DNA of 64,000 bases from Chryseobacterium arachidis (GCF_900129245.1 NZ_FQUT01000007.1:124001-188000); one strand, 5' to 3'; numbered from the stretch's first letter, positions 35,365-44,853 are shown. The notes: generated from the letters alone by a model not told the origin. Translations and numbers: made by a program.

Positions 35365-37596
35365 TTAATTGTAGATATAGATTTCGATAATTCCGATTTC
35401 AGTTTCAAAATCGAGCGGAGATTTACTATCCATATCAAAAACATTAACGTAAACAGAATCATCCGTTGCTCTCGCGGCATGACAATCCGGATACACTCCA
35501 TTTAAAGTTGTGTTGATTTTACTATTAATCCAAACTTTGTCTCCTTGAAATGCACCTTGTAAATTTCCTACAAATTGCCCTACGCCAGCACGACTCCATT
35601 GAATATCTCCTAACGTATTTTCAAGCTCTACAAATAATGGTTCAAAAGTTCCTCTTATACCCTTTAATAAAGCCCTATAAATTTTATAGTTTCTACCTGA
35701 ATCTTGCAGTTTTTCTTCAACCCATCTTTTTTGCACAAAGGAATTATCTACATAATGATCTCCATGATAATATTGCCCTACCATACCTGGTCCTTCAGAA
35801 GGAGCCCCGACATCTATACTATCCAACCATTGTGTAAGATTGATATGCTTATTCAATCCTTGAGATAATGAAACCTGCAATGGGCTAACTAAGACTTCAG
35901 CTCTTTCACCGACAGGATCGCCAGATAAGATGGTTGTATATCCATCTGCAACTGAAATTTTTGCAACACCACTCTTTATAGCGCCACCCCCTTCAGTAGA
36001 AAACTCTATTTCTCCTGTGACTGGTTTTCCTGCTGTTGTTCCGGATAAAGGAATGTAATCCACTTTATTTTCTAATCCGAAAGTTCCGTCTGGTTTTGCA
36101 ACAACATTTTTTGTAAATGAAGCATCTGCAACTGGAAGTCTTAATACTTGCAAACTTGTGTCAAATCTTAACCATCGATCTGCAAAATTTCCTTCAATAA
36201 AATGCGTTTTATAAAAGTTATTATCTTTTGCCAAAAAGTTATTGATAATGAATTTATTGCTCTGTGCACCAATTAATTCAATATTGGATCCTATGATAAG
36301 ATTATTCTCTCCCCAGATTCCATTTGGATGCCCCGAAGTACCTCCGCCAATTACAATATTTGAAGACCATAATCCGCTTCCTCCGCTTCCCCAATATTGC
36401 CCAGCTTGATAGCCTAAAAAGGTATTGTTACTTCCTGCAATGAAACATCCTGTCCATTTCCCCAACATTGAGTTTCCTGTACCTCCTTTAAGATTATAAC
36501 CAGCAGACACTCCAATTAGGGTATTATCGTTACCAGTAGTTACACCAGTTCCCGACTCATATCCCATTATCGTATTTGCGCCTCCCGTAGTCAGGTCTTT
36601 TCCTGCATAATGTCCAATAACACTATTTATTTGACCCGAAGTGACTGAAGGTAAACTACTGTACCCTATGGCAATATTATAAACTCCGGTATGAGCAGCG
36701 TTCATGTTTCCAAAAAAGAAAGAATATGTAGTTTTATTTGCTCCTAAAACTCCATTAGCGCCCGGAATTCCTGTACCATTAGTTTCCTCAAGAAAAGCAA
36801 TTCCTTTGGGTGAATAATTATTTCTATTAACGACCGTCGCAAGAGTTTCATTAGCTAATAATTCTGTTGTAGTAACTCCAGACTCTCTTTTGATATAGAA
36901 TTTCCCGTCCGATGTAGGTTTATCAACTTTATTATTCAAAGAAGCCTGTAGCCCCTCTACCATTCCGATGGTAACATTGGAAATTCCTGTGGGCAGATAA
37001 TTATTTTTATCAGTCTTTTCTCCCCCTTTGAACATATAAAGAGAATAATTTTCACCATTTACCGGAATGGCGATAAAATCATTGTCTTCAAAAGTGTAGG
37101 CAGAATTATTTGTAGCAAAATCAACAATATTGGTTTCAACAGCTTCAATTAAATTTGTTAGCCCCAATGCCTCAATCCTTTCAGCAAGAATTTCACCTTC
37201 ATCATTGAGAAAATCCTCAGAAAACATATATTTTGAATCACTCTGACTTTTGGTATAGACATTCCCAATATTGTTCGCATCATCAACAGTGGCAATATTT
37301 TCCGGCAATTCTCCAACTCCTAAAGCTGATTTCCAAGCCTGAATATTATCATTATTTAAATTTGATGCATCTTTTTTTGCTAAATAATTAGCATGAGAAT
37401 CTGGATTTGAAACATGAGTTTCAAAAATATTTTTATCGGCTTTATTTTGTAAAAGGTTATCTAACCCCGCAATTTTATTTGTGGGAATAGATTCATCTTT
37501 ATGCCAGAATGAAGACCATGAAGCCTGAAACTGTTCCTGTGTGGGAAAATCTCCGGTTTCGAAGTAGCTGTATATGGTATTTAATGGTATTGACAT
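35365..37596 (-). CDS. Tail fibre protein 2, with YadA-head-like repeats
   Basis: 743 residues. Residues 1 to about 105 are almost identical to the upstream fibre (37623-39635), and the DNFIAIPVNGENYSLY / LPTGISNVTIGMVEGLQASLNNK block (about 170-225) is also shared. The middle (about 285-440) is built of repeats such as NIAIGYSS, NSVIGHYAG, NTIMGYESG, NTLIGVSAG, NSMLGKWTG, NTFLGYQAG and NIVIGGG, the NxxxGxxAG pattern of trimeric-autotransporter (YadA) head domains. The C-terminal part differs fully from fibre 1. The shared N-terminus would attach to the baseplate and the divergent part would bind the target cell. Confidence 0.8.
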   Translation of the reverse strand: MSIPLNTIYSYFETGDFPTQEQFQASWSSFWHKDESIPTNKIAGLDNLLQNKADKNIFETHVSNPDSHANYLAKKDASNLNNDNIQAWKSALGVGELPENIATVDDANNIGNVYTKSQSDSKYMFSEDFLNDEGEILAERIEALGLTNLIEAVETNIVDFATNNSAYTFEDNDFIAIPVNGENYSLYMFKGGEKTDKNNYLPTGISNVTIGMVEGLQASLNNKVDKPTSDGKFYIKRESGVTTTELLANETLATVVNRNNYSPKGIAFLEETNGTGIPGANGVLGANKTTYSFFFGNMNAAHTGVYNIAIGYSSLPSVTSGQINSVIGHYAGKDLTTGGANTIMGYESGTGVTTGNDNTLIGVSAGYNLKGGTGNSMLGKWTGCFIAGSNNTFLGYQAGQYWGSGGSGLWSSNIVIGGGTSGHPNGIWGENNLIIGSNIELIGAQSNKFIINNFLAKDNNFYKTHFIEGNFADRWLRFDTSLQVLRLPVADASFTKNVVAKPDGTFGLENKVDYIPLSGTTAGKPVTGEIEFSTEGGGAIKSGVAKISVADGYTTILSGDPVGERAEVLVSPLQVSLSQGLNKHINLTQWLDSIDVGAPSEGPGMVGQYYHGDHYVDNSFVQKRWVEEKLQDSGRNYKIYRALLKGIRGTFEPLFVELENTLGDIQWSRAGVGQFVGNLQGAFQGDKVWINSKINTTLNGVYPDCHAARATDDSVYVNVFDMDSKSPLDFETEIGIIEIYIYN

Positions 37597-37622
37597 GATA
37601 TCTAAATACTATTTGTGTTTAA

Positions 37623-39635
37623 TTAAAAGATGTATTTTTCTAAAAGACTAAAACTTGCTGTTGTAGCTGTCGGAGCATTGCTGATTGCCCCAAATAAACT
37701 CAAAGGAATTGATGGAGCCGATTTTGTATAAATGCTTGTACTATTATTTATTGTAACTATAATTGTAAATAATCCGTTATTTCTCATAATTGTAGTTTCT
37801 CCAACATAATTTGCCCAAACGCTAACTGCACTTGTTCCTAAATCAGGATATAAAGCTATTCCTCCATTTCTATAATTGATATTTCCTCTTGCTTTTACAA
37901 TTGACAGATCATTTAATGAAATTAAATCTGATGAGTTACATAATCCGACAGAAAATGGATTTCCATTATCAAAGCCTGCACTTATAGTAGTAATATCAAT
38001 CCCTATTCTTAGATAAAAGTTATCAGTCGCAGAAAATAGCTGTGATGACTTACCCGCTGACACTATACCAAAATCTCCTCCTGCATAAGACTTATTTGAT
38101 GGTTTACTTTGGTAACTTAACGTAGAATTTGTTCCCGTCATAGTATTAGCCCCGGAAGTATATTCCGCAAATTCCCAAGTTAAGTTAGGAATGAAAGATG
38201 TAATTGTATCTACTACCTTTATCATAGTATTTGCACCGGTAAGGTAATAAGCAACTCCATTCCAAAGGCGAATCTTATATTTACCTACAGGAATAGTTGA
38301 AAAATTAAACCAGAAAGAAAGATCTATTCCGTTTGTATATAATTGAACTTGCGCCCCTGGTATTTCTGCAACAACAACTGTATTTAATGATGTACTATCT
38401 TCCGTACATAATTCTATCTTGAAATTAGTTGGTGACAAATTGAGATTTGATCCTTTCAACGTTATCCAAGAAGGCTTATTAACCCTGTCCACAATTGGCG
38501 GAGATATTACAGCGACACTCATAGTTCCTGTACTCCATCCTCCGTTCATTTTCGTTTTCCAATCTGTTTTATTTGCATCGGAAAGTTGCTCAGGTATTAG
38601 TAAAAATTCAGAAGCTAAATCTTCTTTCATCAAGATTTTTTTTCTTAATCCTGTACTATCCGTTCCATAAAAGCTCCTATTATAACAAGTAATCTGATTT
38701 TTTAGAATTTCCTCATTCTCATCCAAAACGATACCTTTTGAACGCAATCTTCCCGTTAAATGAAGTTGTTCAGCAGGAGCTGCTGTGCCAACACCTAATT
38801 TACCAACATTGCTATATACATTAGACTCTTTAAAATCATTTCCATCCCATTGAAGCAGATAATTCGAAGCTGGAGATATTGAAGCATAAATTGGCCCAGG
38901 TCCCAAACCACGGATAAAAAAGCTTCCATTTCCGGAAGGTTTATCCATTTTATTATTCAAAGAAGCCTGTAGCCCCTCTACCATTCCGATGGTAACATTG
39001 GAAATTCCTGTGGGCAGATAATTATTTTTATCAGTCTTTTCTCCCCCTTTGAATATATAAAGAGAATAATTTTCACCATTTACCGGAATGGCGATAAAAT
39101 CATTGTCTTCAAATTCGTAAGCATCTGAATGATCCGCAAACTCAGAAATACTTGTCTCGACAGATTCAATAAGTGTTGTAATACCTAATGCTTCTATTTT
39201 TTCTGCTAAGATATTTCCGTTACTATCTGTATAATCTCCGTAAGACATAAACATATCATTACTTTGACCTTTGTTATATGCATTTCCAAATTCAGAAATA
39301 TTTCCAAACTCATCAAACTTATCAACAGTGGCAATATTTTCAGGTAATTCTCCAACTCCTAAAGCAGTTTTCCAAGACTGAACATTATCATTATTTAAAT
39401 TTGATGCATCTTTTTTCGCTAAATAATTCGTATGAGAATCCGGATTTGAAACATGAGTTTCAAAAATGTTTTTATCAGCTTTATTTTGTAAAAGATTATC
39501 TAATCCTGCAACTTTATTTGTGGGAATAGACTCATCTTTGTGCCAGAATGAAGACCATGAAGCCTGAAACTGCTCCTGTGTAGGGAAATCTCCGGTTTCG
39601 AAGTAGCTGTATATGGTATTTAATGGTATTGACAT
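37623..39635 (-). CDS. Tail fibre protein 1
   Basis: 670 residues with the same attachment region (1 to about 105, MSIPLNTIYSYFETGDFPTQ onward) and linker as fibre 2. A segment around 290-310 (YSNVGKLGVGTAAPAEQLHLTG) is of the kind found in trimeric fibre shafts. Residues about 375-670 are unrelated to fibre 2 and are rich in Ser, Thr and Gly, as expected of a receptor-binding tip. Spaced 26 bp from fibre 2. No fibre-assembly chaperone or DNA invertase is seen nearby. Confidence 0.8.
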   Translation of the reverse strand: MSIPLNTIYSYFETGDFPTQEQFQASWSSFWHKDESIPTNKVAGLDNLLQNKADKNIFETHVSNPDSHTNYLAKKDASNLNNDNVQSWKTALGVGELPENIATVDKFDEFGNISEFGNAYNKGQSNDMFMSYGDYTDSNGNILAEKIEALGITTLIESVETSISEFADHSDAYEFEDNDFIAIPVNGENYSLYIFKGGEKTDKNNYLPTGISNVTIGMVEGLQASLNNKMDKPSGNGSFFIRGLGPGPIYASISPASNYLLQWDGNDFKESNVYSNVGKLGVGTAAPAEQLHLTGRLRSKGIVLDENEEILKNQITCYNRSFYGTDSTGLRKKILMKEDLASEFLLIPEQLSDANKTDWKTKMNGGWSTGTMSVAVISPPIVDRVNKPSWITLKGSNLNLSPTNFKIELCTEDSTSLNTVVVAEIPGAQVQLYTNGIDLSFWFNFSTIPVGKYKIRLWNGVAYYLTGANTMIKVVDTITSFIPNLTWEFAEYTSGANTMTGTNSTLSYQSKPSNKSYAGGDFGIVSAGKSSQLFSATDNFYLRIGIDITTISAGFDNGNPFSVGLCNSSDLISLNDLSIVKARGNINYRNGGIALYPDLGTSAVSVWANYVGETTIMRNNGLFTIIVTINNSTSIYTKSAPSIPLSLFGAISNAPTATTASFSLLEKYIF

Positions 39636-39636
39636 G

Positions 39637-40485
39637 TTATTGGAAATTTGGTTCGATGAAATTAACTATTCGCCCTGGATTAAGAATATCCATTGCAACT
39701 CCTTTACCGCCCGAATTAATTTGATAATAATGATCATAATAACCATCACCACCTTTGCCGTTGGGCTTAATTATAGATAGGTCATTACCCACGCCAGTAC
39801 TACCAGAGTTAGTAGCAGCCCAAAGTTCAAGTCCATAATCAGGAATATTATCTTTACTAATTGTTTTCGTTTTACTACCAACTATGTTACCTAGCTCTTG
39901 GAATGTTGTATCATTTGGATCTCTTCCGAAAACAGTTTTACCCCTAAAATCCGTACATTCTTTCCATCCTACTGGAATTTCTGATAGTGGTTTTTTCCAA
40001 ACCCAAACTATACCGCCATTCATAATTGGTCCCGTTTTAAGTTCTAACATAGCCACTCTTTGCGCCAAAGCATTCACATCTGGTTGAGTTGCTGTGTTGT
40101 TTACCTTTATTTGAATTTCTTTTAATGTTTCTAGTTTTACAAAATCTGCCCAGTTGTAATCTATAGATCCTGAACCAAATTTTACTACCCTTTCCTCGAT
40201 CAGTACTTTATCCTCTTGGCTTTCAAAAGTCTTTTCGATAGGCTTTACATTAATATATACAGTAGAATAAAGCGTGCCTCCTTCAAAATAATAAAGTTGC
40301 CCGTCAATAGCTACAATTCCGGGATTAACAAAAGATCCTACGGTTTCGCAACCCTTTAAAATTGTTTTATTTCCGGCAAGATCTCCAAGAACTTCAAAAA
40401 TCTCGTATGCTTCCTCTACCAAAGCCATAAGATCATTTGTAAGAGGAACTCCACCTGTTTGTAAAAATTTGAAATTATACTTCAT
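39637..40485 (-). CDS. Tail-collar/fibre-associated structural protein
   Basis: 282 residues. The N-terminal half is beta-rich with FLQTGGVPLTNDLMALVEEAYEIFEVLG. After a short coil (TQPDVNALAQRVAMLELKTG) comes a collar-like region: GIVWVWKKPLSEIPVGWKECTDFRGKTVFGRDPNDTTFQELGN. The IPxGWxxC...RGKTxxGxDPND pattern is that of phage tail-collar domains, which end short fibres. Its start lies between the I-like protein and the fibres, so it may be a third receptor-facing protein or the hinge that carries them. Confidence 0.72.
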   Translation of the reverse strand: MKYNFKFLQTGGVPLTNDLMALVEEAYEIFEVLGDLAGNKTILKGCETVGSFVNPGIVAIDGQLYYFEGGTLYSTVYINVKPIEKTFESQEDKVLIEERVVKFGSGSIDYNWADFVKLETLKEIQIKVNNTATQPDVNALAQRVAMLELKTGPIMNGGIVWVWKKPLSEIPVGWKECTDFRGKTVFGRDPNDTTFQELGNIVGSKTKTISKDNIPDYGLELWAATNSGSTGVGNDLSIIKPNGKGGDGYYDHYYQINSGGKGVAMDILNPGRIVNFIEPNFQ

Positions 40486-40486
40486 A

Positions 40487-41032
40487 TTAATATTCTTTTG
40501 TTTGTATTTGATACCTTTTTGAAGGTAGTTTATAAAAATCTATATCCGCCTTTAGCTGATCTATATTTATTAATGAATTATTGGGATTATTAGCATCCAC
40601 AGGGATTTGTACAATAAAATCATACTCGCTAAAAAGCTCGGCTTCCGTTCTTAGATATAATGGATTTTCATCCCCGAAAAGCCATCTTATTTTTGGTGTA
40701 TATTGTCCACCTGAGTTTGTAGGATTGGAGGGATCATTTTCTGCTTCCGTATACAAATAAACCCCATCATATAAAACAGCTTTTATAATTTTGATTCGTT
40801 TTTCTACCCTATCGTATTTATAGTTTAGAATTTTTTCAAGAGAAAATTTCTGATAATTGTAATTCATTTTCAGCAAATTCACTTTTCTTTCTTCCATAAA
40901 GCTTTTGTAAAGATCTTCTATACAAAAAATCAAAACAGAAATTAAATTCATTACTGATCTTGTTCTCCAGAATGTAAATAGCCACCAGTTGGCGAGTTTT
41001 TTAAAGTCAATTGAAAATAACTTATCATCCAT
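40487..41032 (-). CDS. Baseplate wedge protein, gpI-like
   Basis: 181 residues from the ATG at 41032, two bases after the J-like stop codon; an earlier in-frame ATG (41074) would overlap the J-like gene and is less likely. It begins MDDKLFSIDFKKLANWWLFTFWRTR and has two aromatic or hydrophobic helices before a beta-rich C-terminus. By position directly after a J-like protein and before fibres, it corresponds to gpI, the wedge protein that links baseplate and fibres. Sequence similarity to gpI itself is not obvious by eye. Confidence 0.6.
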   Translation of the reverse strand: MDDKLFSIDFKKLANWWLFTFWRTRSVMNLISVLIFCIEDLYKSFMEERKVNLLKMNYNYQKFSLEKILNYKYDRVEKRIKIIKAVLYDGVYLYTEAENDPSNPTNSGGQYTPKIRWLFGDENPLYLRTEAELFSEYDFIVQIPVDANNPNNSLINIDQLKADIDFYKLPSKRYQIQTKEY

Positions 41033-41034
41033 AA

Positions 41035-41949
41035 TTACTGTGCTTGATAGTTGGTGTATGTAATCCCGCTCCAATCTTCCTCATATTCAGGAGTATTGGG
41101 ATCGCTCGATTGTCTTAATGTAAAACTTCCAGAACTTGGAATTCTACTAATTTCAATGGGCTGAAATTGACCATATCCTGTAGATCCAGCTTCAATCCAT
41201 TTAGTAGAAACCTCAATATTTAATAAATCTGTAACTCCTTCTACAGCCAAGATTGCAGCTTCCAGCTTTTGAACACTCAATTCTCCGTTAAAAGGAAGAT
41301 TTTTTAAAAACCTTTTTATAGCATCCTGTACGGGATATCTCGTGGTTCTTATACTTCTGCCATCTGCGAAAAGAACTCCTGGATTATAACATACTTTAAA
41401 TTTTAATCTTAAAATATCTGGCCTGTAATTTACAATTGTGATGTTGTCACCTGCAGCCTGAATTTCTTCTATGTATGCTCTAAATGCTTGCCCTACGTCG
41501 TCACTCACAGGTACAATTTCATCGTTTTCTTCTGTTGAAATTTTCATAGAGATTTTAGATGTACTGGCAGCTTTTGTAACCGCCACATATTTAATTACTT
41601 TGGATTTTTCAATATCTTCCAAAGTAGCGTCTACCATTTCGCCATCTTCATTTTCGTATTGTGGTGAAAACTGATCACTTTCCGGAAGTAAGCTAAAACC
41701 ATATTGAAATCTAAGAGCCTGATTTCTGTACCATCTTAATGTAGGGACTTTTTGCTCTTGAATCTTTGTTTCAATTTCCTTTAAATGAAGTTTACAAGCT
41801 TCCTGAAAATTCCAGATTACGAAAGCCACTGTCTCAAATATTTTTTTCCAGAATGAAGTTTTGGATGATGTATTGAGACTTTGCAGATCCGGATTTTCAT
41901 TTTTTAAATCAAGGATCTGATTAATTATTTCCTGAAGCGTTTTATTCAT
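41035..41949 (-). CDS. Baseplate J-like protein
   Basis: 304 residues. The N-terminal helix is followed by TSFWKKIFETVAFVIWNFQEACKLHLKEIETKI, then the central block KVIKYVAVTKAASTSKISMKIST and the C-terminal segment LKFKVCYNPGVLFADGRSIRTTRYPVQDAIKRFLKNLPFNGELSVQKLEAAILAVEGVTDL. This latter part is the usual signature of baseplate J/gp47-like wedges (pieces quoted are split here: VCYNPGVLFADG, IKRFLKNLPFNGELSVQKLE). It forms the baseplate wedge around the hub and triggers sheath contraction. Gene order W(gp25)-LysM-like-J-I is as in P2/Mu-type tails. Confidence 0.82.
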   Translation of the reverse strand: MNKTLQEIINQILDLKNENPDLQSLNTSSKTSFWKKIFETVAFVIWNFQEACKLHLKEIETKIQEQKVPTLRWYRNQALRFQYGFSLLPESDQFSPQYENEDGEMVDATLEDIEKSKVIKYVAVTKAASTSKISMKISTEENDEIVPVSDDVGQAFRAYIEEIQAAGDNITIVNYRPDILRLKFKVCYNPGVLFADGRSIRTTRYPVQDAIKRFLKNLPFNGELSVQKLEAAILAVEGVTDLLNIEVSTKWIEAGSTGYGQFQPIEISRIPSSGSFTLRQSSDPNTPEYEEDWSGITYTNYQAQ

Positions 41950-41950
41950 C

Positions 41951-42250
41951 TTAACTTACTTTAAAAGTATTTCCTATTTGCATATATCCAATACCTTTTA
42001 ATGTTGGCAATTGGTTTTCTTGTTCTAATGTTGCACCCGTTGCGGGTTTTATTTTTTTTGATGCATAATAATTTATGACATCTATATTTTTTTCTAATTC
42101 ATCTGGTATTGTTAGTGTTAATCCCGATGAAAGAAAGTCTGAGACCGACATTCCATTCGCAATGGCAATAGCAAAACAGTTTTGAACATCGCCCGTGTAT
42201 TGTATTGAGATATCTAAAATTGATTGCCTATTTAATACTTTAATCTCCAT
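41951..42250 (-). CDS. LysM-like tail protein (gpX-like)
   Basis: 99 residues. MEIKVLNRQSILDISIQYTGDVQNCFAIAIANGMSVSD with LSSGLTLTIPDE resembles a LysM-type beta-alpha-alpha-beta unit (start: ILDISIQYTGDV; IANGMSVSDFLSSG; LTIP). Small LysM proteins of this sort sit in contractile-tail operons, where they are thought to bind between baseplate and tube. It overlaps the start of the gp25-like stop by 11 bases, so expression is coupled. Confidence 0.6.
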   Translation of the reverse strand: MEIKVLNRQSILDISIQYTGDVQNCFAIAIANGMSVSDFLSSGLTLTIPDELEKNIDVINYYASKKIKPATGATLEQENQLPTLKGIGYMQIGNTFKVS

Positions 42251-42533
42251 AATCTGCGTCTATGTTTATTTCAAGGTCTTCCCCAATTTTAATCTCATTT
42301 ACCGTCATTCCGTCGGCATAAAATTCCTGACGGATCTCTCTTGCAAGTTCGTCGGGAGCTTCATGCTCCAGATATCTTCTTACCCCTACACCGTTTTTGG
42401 GAAAAAGTTTAATCTCACCTTTATCTGCTAAAAGCAAAGTTCGTTGATGCTCATATGTACTTTCCCCAGATACAAAGTCTCCTTCTGCAATCTGCAGTTC
42501 AAAATTTTCGTTTAAAAGAATATCTATAGGCAT
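42240..42533 (-). CDS. Baseplate wedge protein, gp25/gpW-like
   Basis: 97 residues. The pattern LQIAEGDFVSGESTYEHQRTLLLADKGEIKLFPKNGVGVRRYLEHEAPDELAREIRQEF is that of gp25-like wedges in Bacteroidota phages and T6SS TssE (quoted pieces: GEIKLFPKNGVGV, ELAREIRQEF). Such proteins link the first sheath ring to the wedge and are needed for sheath polymerisation. Located between a short hypothetical gene and the LysM-like gene. Confidence 0.78.
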   Translation of the reverse strand: MPIDILLNENFELQIAEGDFVSGESTYEHQRTLLLADKGEIKLFPKNGVGVRRYLEHEAPDELAREIRQEFYADGMTVNEIKIGEDLEINIDADYGD

Positions 42534-42534
42534 A

Positions 42535-42759
42535 TTATGTTATTATTCCGGTTCCTGTACCTGCTTGTGCAGTTGCTGTACCTGTTGTATTTACTGTTAC
42601 TGTTACCTTACCTGCTTTTATAAATTTCTTTATAGCAGAGGCCATTTTCTCGGCAATTCTTTGCCTTGAGATCTGTGCATCATTCTCTTCCTGAGATTCA
42701 GCATCCATAATCTGTGTTAGTTCACTGATAAACAATTGTTCTGCTGCGTCTAAACTCAT
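42535..42759 (-). CDS. Small tail-operon protein of unknown function
   Basis: 74 residues. The N-terminal half is helical and acidic (AAEQLFISELTQIMDAESQEEND); RIAEKMASAIKKFIKAGKVTV is followed by a Thr/Gly-rich tail (NTTGTATAQAGTGTGIIT). The start overlaps the stop of the spike-like gene by 4 bases. Small proteins with a C-terminal Gly/Thr repeat are often found after phage spike genes, perhaps as tip or PAAR-like partners, but no metal-binding residues are seen. Confidence 0.6.
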   Translation of the reverse strand: MSLDAAEQLFISELTQIMDAESQEENDAQISRQRIAEKMASAIKKFIKAGKVTVTVNTTGTATAQAGTGTGIIT

Positions 42760-43247
42760 TTTAAAAGCGATTTAAATTCATTTTTAAGATTACTAAAATC
42801 TATACTGTTAATGAGGTTGATCGTAGGTCCGTAATTGGTAGTGAATTTCATATTTAAAATTGCTTCAAATAGTTTATCAATCAATTCCGCAAGGTTTTTT
42901 CCATTGGCTTCAAGATGAACTTTATCACTCAATTCTAGATTCGTATTTCCTGCTTGCCAGTAAAATTTTTCGACAACATCGCAAGCAATAACCATCCAAT
43001 CGTCGTCATCTTCTACTCTTACTGCCAAAACATAGCTTCCAATCTTCGGAATTTGAATAAAACTTTCGTTTCCTGTAAGTACAGGTCTTAGTCTTACATC
43101 AAAATACTCCTGATCGTCTTCATCAACTAAAACACAAATTGCTTTTCCTTCATCTACAGATTTTACTTTTGCGATATTGCTCACTGCCGGAGCATGGGAA
43201 CTTGCAATTTGCCTTAATCCTTCTCTTATATACTCTGGTGTTGCCAT
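42756..43247 (-). CDS. Baseplate spike/hub protein, gpV/gp5 OB-fold-like
   Basis: 163 residues. The N-terminal part (AIVSNIAKVKSVDEGKAICVLVDEDDQEYFDVRLRPVLTGNESFIQIPKIGSYVLAVRVEDDDDWMVIACDVVEKF, quoted only to show the beta pattern; key pieces VKSVDEGKAICVLV and IPKIGSYVLAV) fits the OB fold of gpV-type spike proteins. A short helical C-terminus ends the protein. It would form the trimeric puncturing spike under the tube. No lysozyme domain. Confidence 0.65.
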   Translation of the reverse strand: MATPEYIREGLRQIASSHAPAVSNIAKVKSVDEGKAICVLVDEDDQEYFDVRLRPVLTGNESFIQIPKIGSYVLAVRVEDDDDWMVIACDVVEKFYWQAGNTNLELSDKVHLEANGKNLAELIDKLFEAILNMKFTTNYGPTINLINSIDFSNLKNEFKSLLK

Positions 43248-44257
43248 TATTTTTGCATTAAAAATCCTAATGTTACGGTCTGTCTTCCTCCTGAAGCTCC
43301 AAATTCGCCGCTCACACTTTCTATGAAATACTCTCCGGTTTTGTCTGGATACATCCCACCATCAAGCTTTAAAACCATTCCTTTAGTTGCATATGGTTCT
43401 AAAAATAAGGTGATGTTGCCTTCGTAGCCTTTGTAATTTTCTTTAGTTTGTAAACGATTGGCTATTTGTTTTAAAAATGGAGCCGGAATTCCCGCTTTTA
43501 TTTTTAAATCTTTTTCTGTGGAGGATTTTGCCTGATCAGATTTTGTTTTATTAACCTCACCTTTATCATTTTTTTCTTTAATGACAATTTTAACGCTCTT
43601 ATCAACTTCTTTCTGATTAAACTCGTCATCCTTTACCGTATTCCAGCCAATTTTTACTTTTACACTGTCTTGCGTTTTTCCGAAAAGAGTTCCAACATAA
43701 ATTTCATTCATATTGAAGTAAACTGCTAGCTTACATTCATCTTTCAGCCATTCTAAAACCTTGATTCCGCTTACATTCTTGAATCTTACATTCTTTAAAG
43801 GAATCTCTGGAATTTCTCCTGAAAGCTTGATATCTGTATCTTTCACAAGATCCTCAAGCAATTTTCTTACGGTAACTGAAGTATAGCTTCCTTTGAAAAT
43901 AATATCGTAAAGTTGATAACCGTAACCTTCACATTCAATCTTTACAGGAACTCCCATATTGACTCTTTTTATGAAGCCTTTGAAACGTAACTTATTATCA
44001 TTATTATATCCCAAAGAAACACTCACTTTATCCCCTTCTTTAAAAGCATAACCTTTTCTTTCGCTGCTTGTACGTTCTTTATTAAGATCTTGAGTCTGCA
44101 CTTTATCTGTTTTCAGGTAACTGATTCTAGGCAACTCGATGGTACAAGAATCAATGAAAGATCCAACCTCGCTTTTCCAAGTAACTTTACTGGCTTTTAT
44201 ATTTTCTACAGTTTTTTCTTTATCTTCAATTGAGATATTACTTGTTAGTATTAGCAT
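43247..44257 (-). CDS. Baseplate hub protein, gpD/late-control-like
   Basis: 336 residues with the two beta-barrel layout of gpD/gp27-type hubs. The first part carries SFIDSCTIELP and FKEGDKVSVSLGYNNDNKLRFKGFIKRV; the central part has SVTVRKLLEDLVKDTDIKL, the VRKLLEDL motif common to hub proteins; the C-terminal part has GMVLKLDGGMYPDKTGEYFIESVSGEFGASGGRQTVTLGF (last pieces GEYFIESV, GGRQTVTLGF). It connects spike and tube. Overlaps the previous gene by 20 bases and abuts the spike start. Confidence 0.78.
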   Translation of the reverse strand: MLILTSNISIEDKEKTVENIKASKVTWKSEVGSFIDSCTIELPRISYLKTDKVQTQDLNKERTSSERKGYAFKEGDKVSVSLGYNNDNKLRFKGFIKRVNMGVPVKIECEGYGYQLYDIIFKGSYTSVTVRKLLEDLVKDTDIKLSGEIPEIPLKNVRFKNVSGIKVLEWLKDECKLAVYFNMNEIYVGTLFGKTQDSVKVKIGWNTVKDDEFNQKEVDKSVKIVIKEKNDKGEVNKTKSDQAKSSTEKDLKIKAGIPAPFLKQIANRLQTKENYKGYEGNITLFLEPYATKGMVLKLDGGMYPDKTGEYFIESVSGEFGASGGRQTVTLGFLMQK

Positions 44258-44852
44258 TATTTGGTACTTCTAAATCTTTAACATCCGCAATAAAATCACT
44301 CTCACACGTCAAACTAAATGGTCTTATCCAATGGGCTTTCCCTTGTACTTCCGGGAATTCTAATGAGGTAATTGCCACTCTGTTACTTTCTTCCAAAAAC
44401 ATTTCGGGATATCCTCCGTTAAGAGAAACCGGCTCCCCTGTTTCGAAAATCTTCTTGAGTTTTAAAATATCTCCTTCAGGAACTTTTCTTTCTTTACCAA
44501 TAAGAAAACCTCTGATCGTAAACTTGTAGTCATCGATATTGAACATTTCTTTTACAGTTCCTTTTCTCTCACTTACTGCCGTTCTTATGATAGTTTTACT
44601 AAGATTAACTGCAATTGTACAAGCATCAATTATCAGGGAGTCTTCAACATTTCCATTGATTCTAAACTCCGCAGGAAACCATACATCGTGACCGTAGGCT
44701 CCAATTTTATTGAAGGAAATTTGTTTACTACTATCTTTATCTTTCTTATTGCTATAAAGAGTTTTATCTGTAGAATACGTCTTATCAATATAATAAGGTT
44801 CTTTTGAAAAATATGTTTTATATAAATTTCCTAAATCAAAACTTGTCTGCAT
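44238..44852 (-). CDS. DUF6046-like tail protein
   Basis: 204 residues. WFPAEFRINGNVEDSLIID, then TIIRTAVSERKGTVKEMFNIDDYKFTIRGFLIGKERKVPEGDILKLKKIFETGEPVSLNGGYPEMFLEESNRVAITSLEFPEVQGK follow the DUF6046 pattern as I remember it (pieces: RKGTVKEMFNIDDYKFTIRG; VAITSLEFPEVQG). Proteins of this type lie between tape measure and hub in Bacteroidota contractile tails, the place of the gpU/gp53-like tube-base protein. Exact role unknown. Confidence 0.65.
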   Translation of the reverse strand: MQTSFDLGNLYKTYFSKEPYYIDKTYSTDKTLYSNKKDKDSSKQISFNKIGAYGHDVWFPAEFRINGNVEDSLIIDACTIAVNLSKTIIRTAVSERKGTVKEMFNIDDYKFTIRGFLIGKERKVPEGDILKLKKIFETGEPVSLNGGYPEMFLEESNRVAITSLEFPEVQGKAHWIRPFSLTCESDFIADVKDLEVPNNANTNK

Positions 44853-44853
44853 A

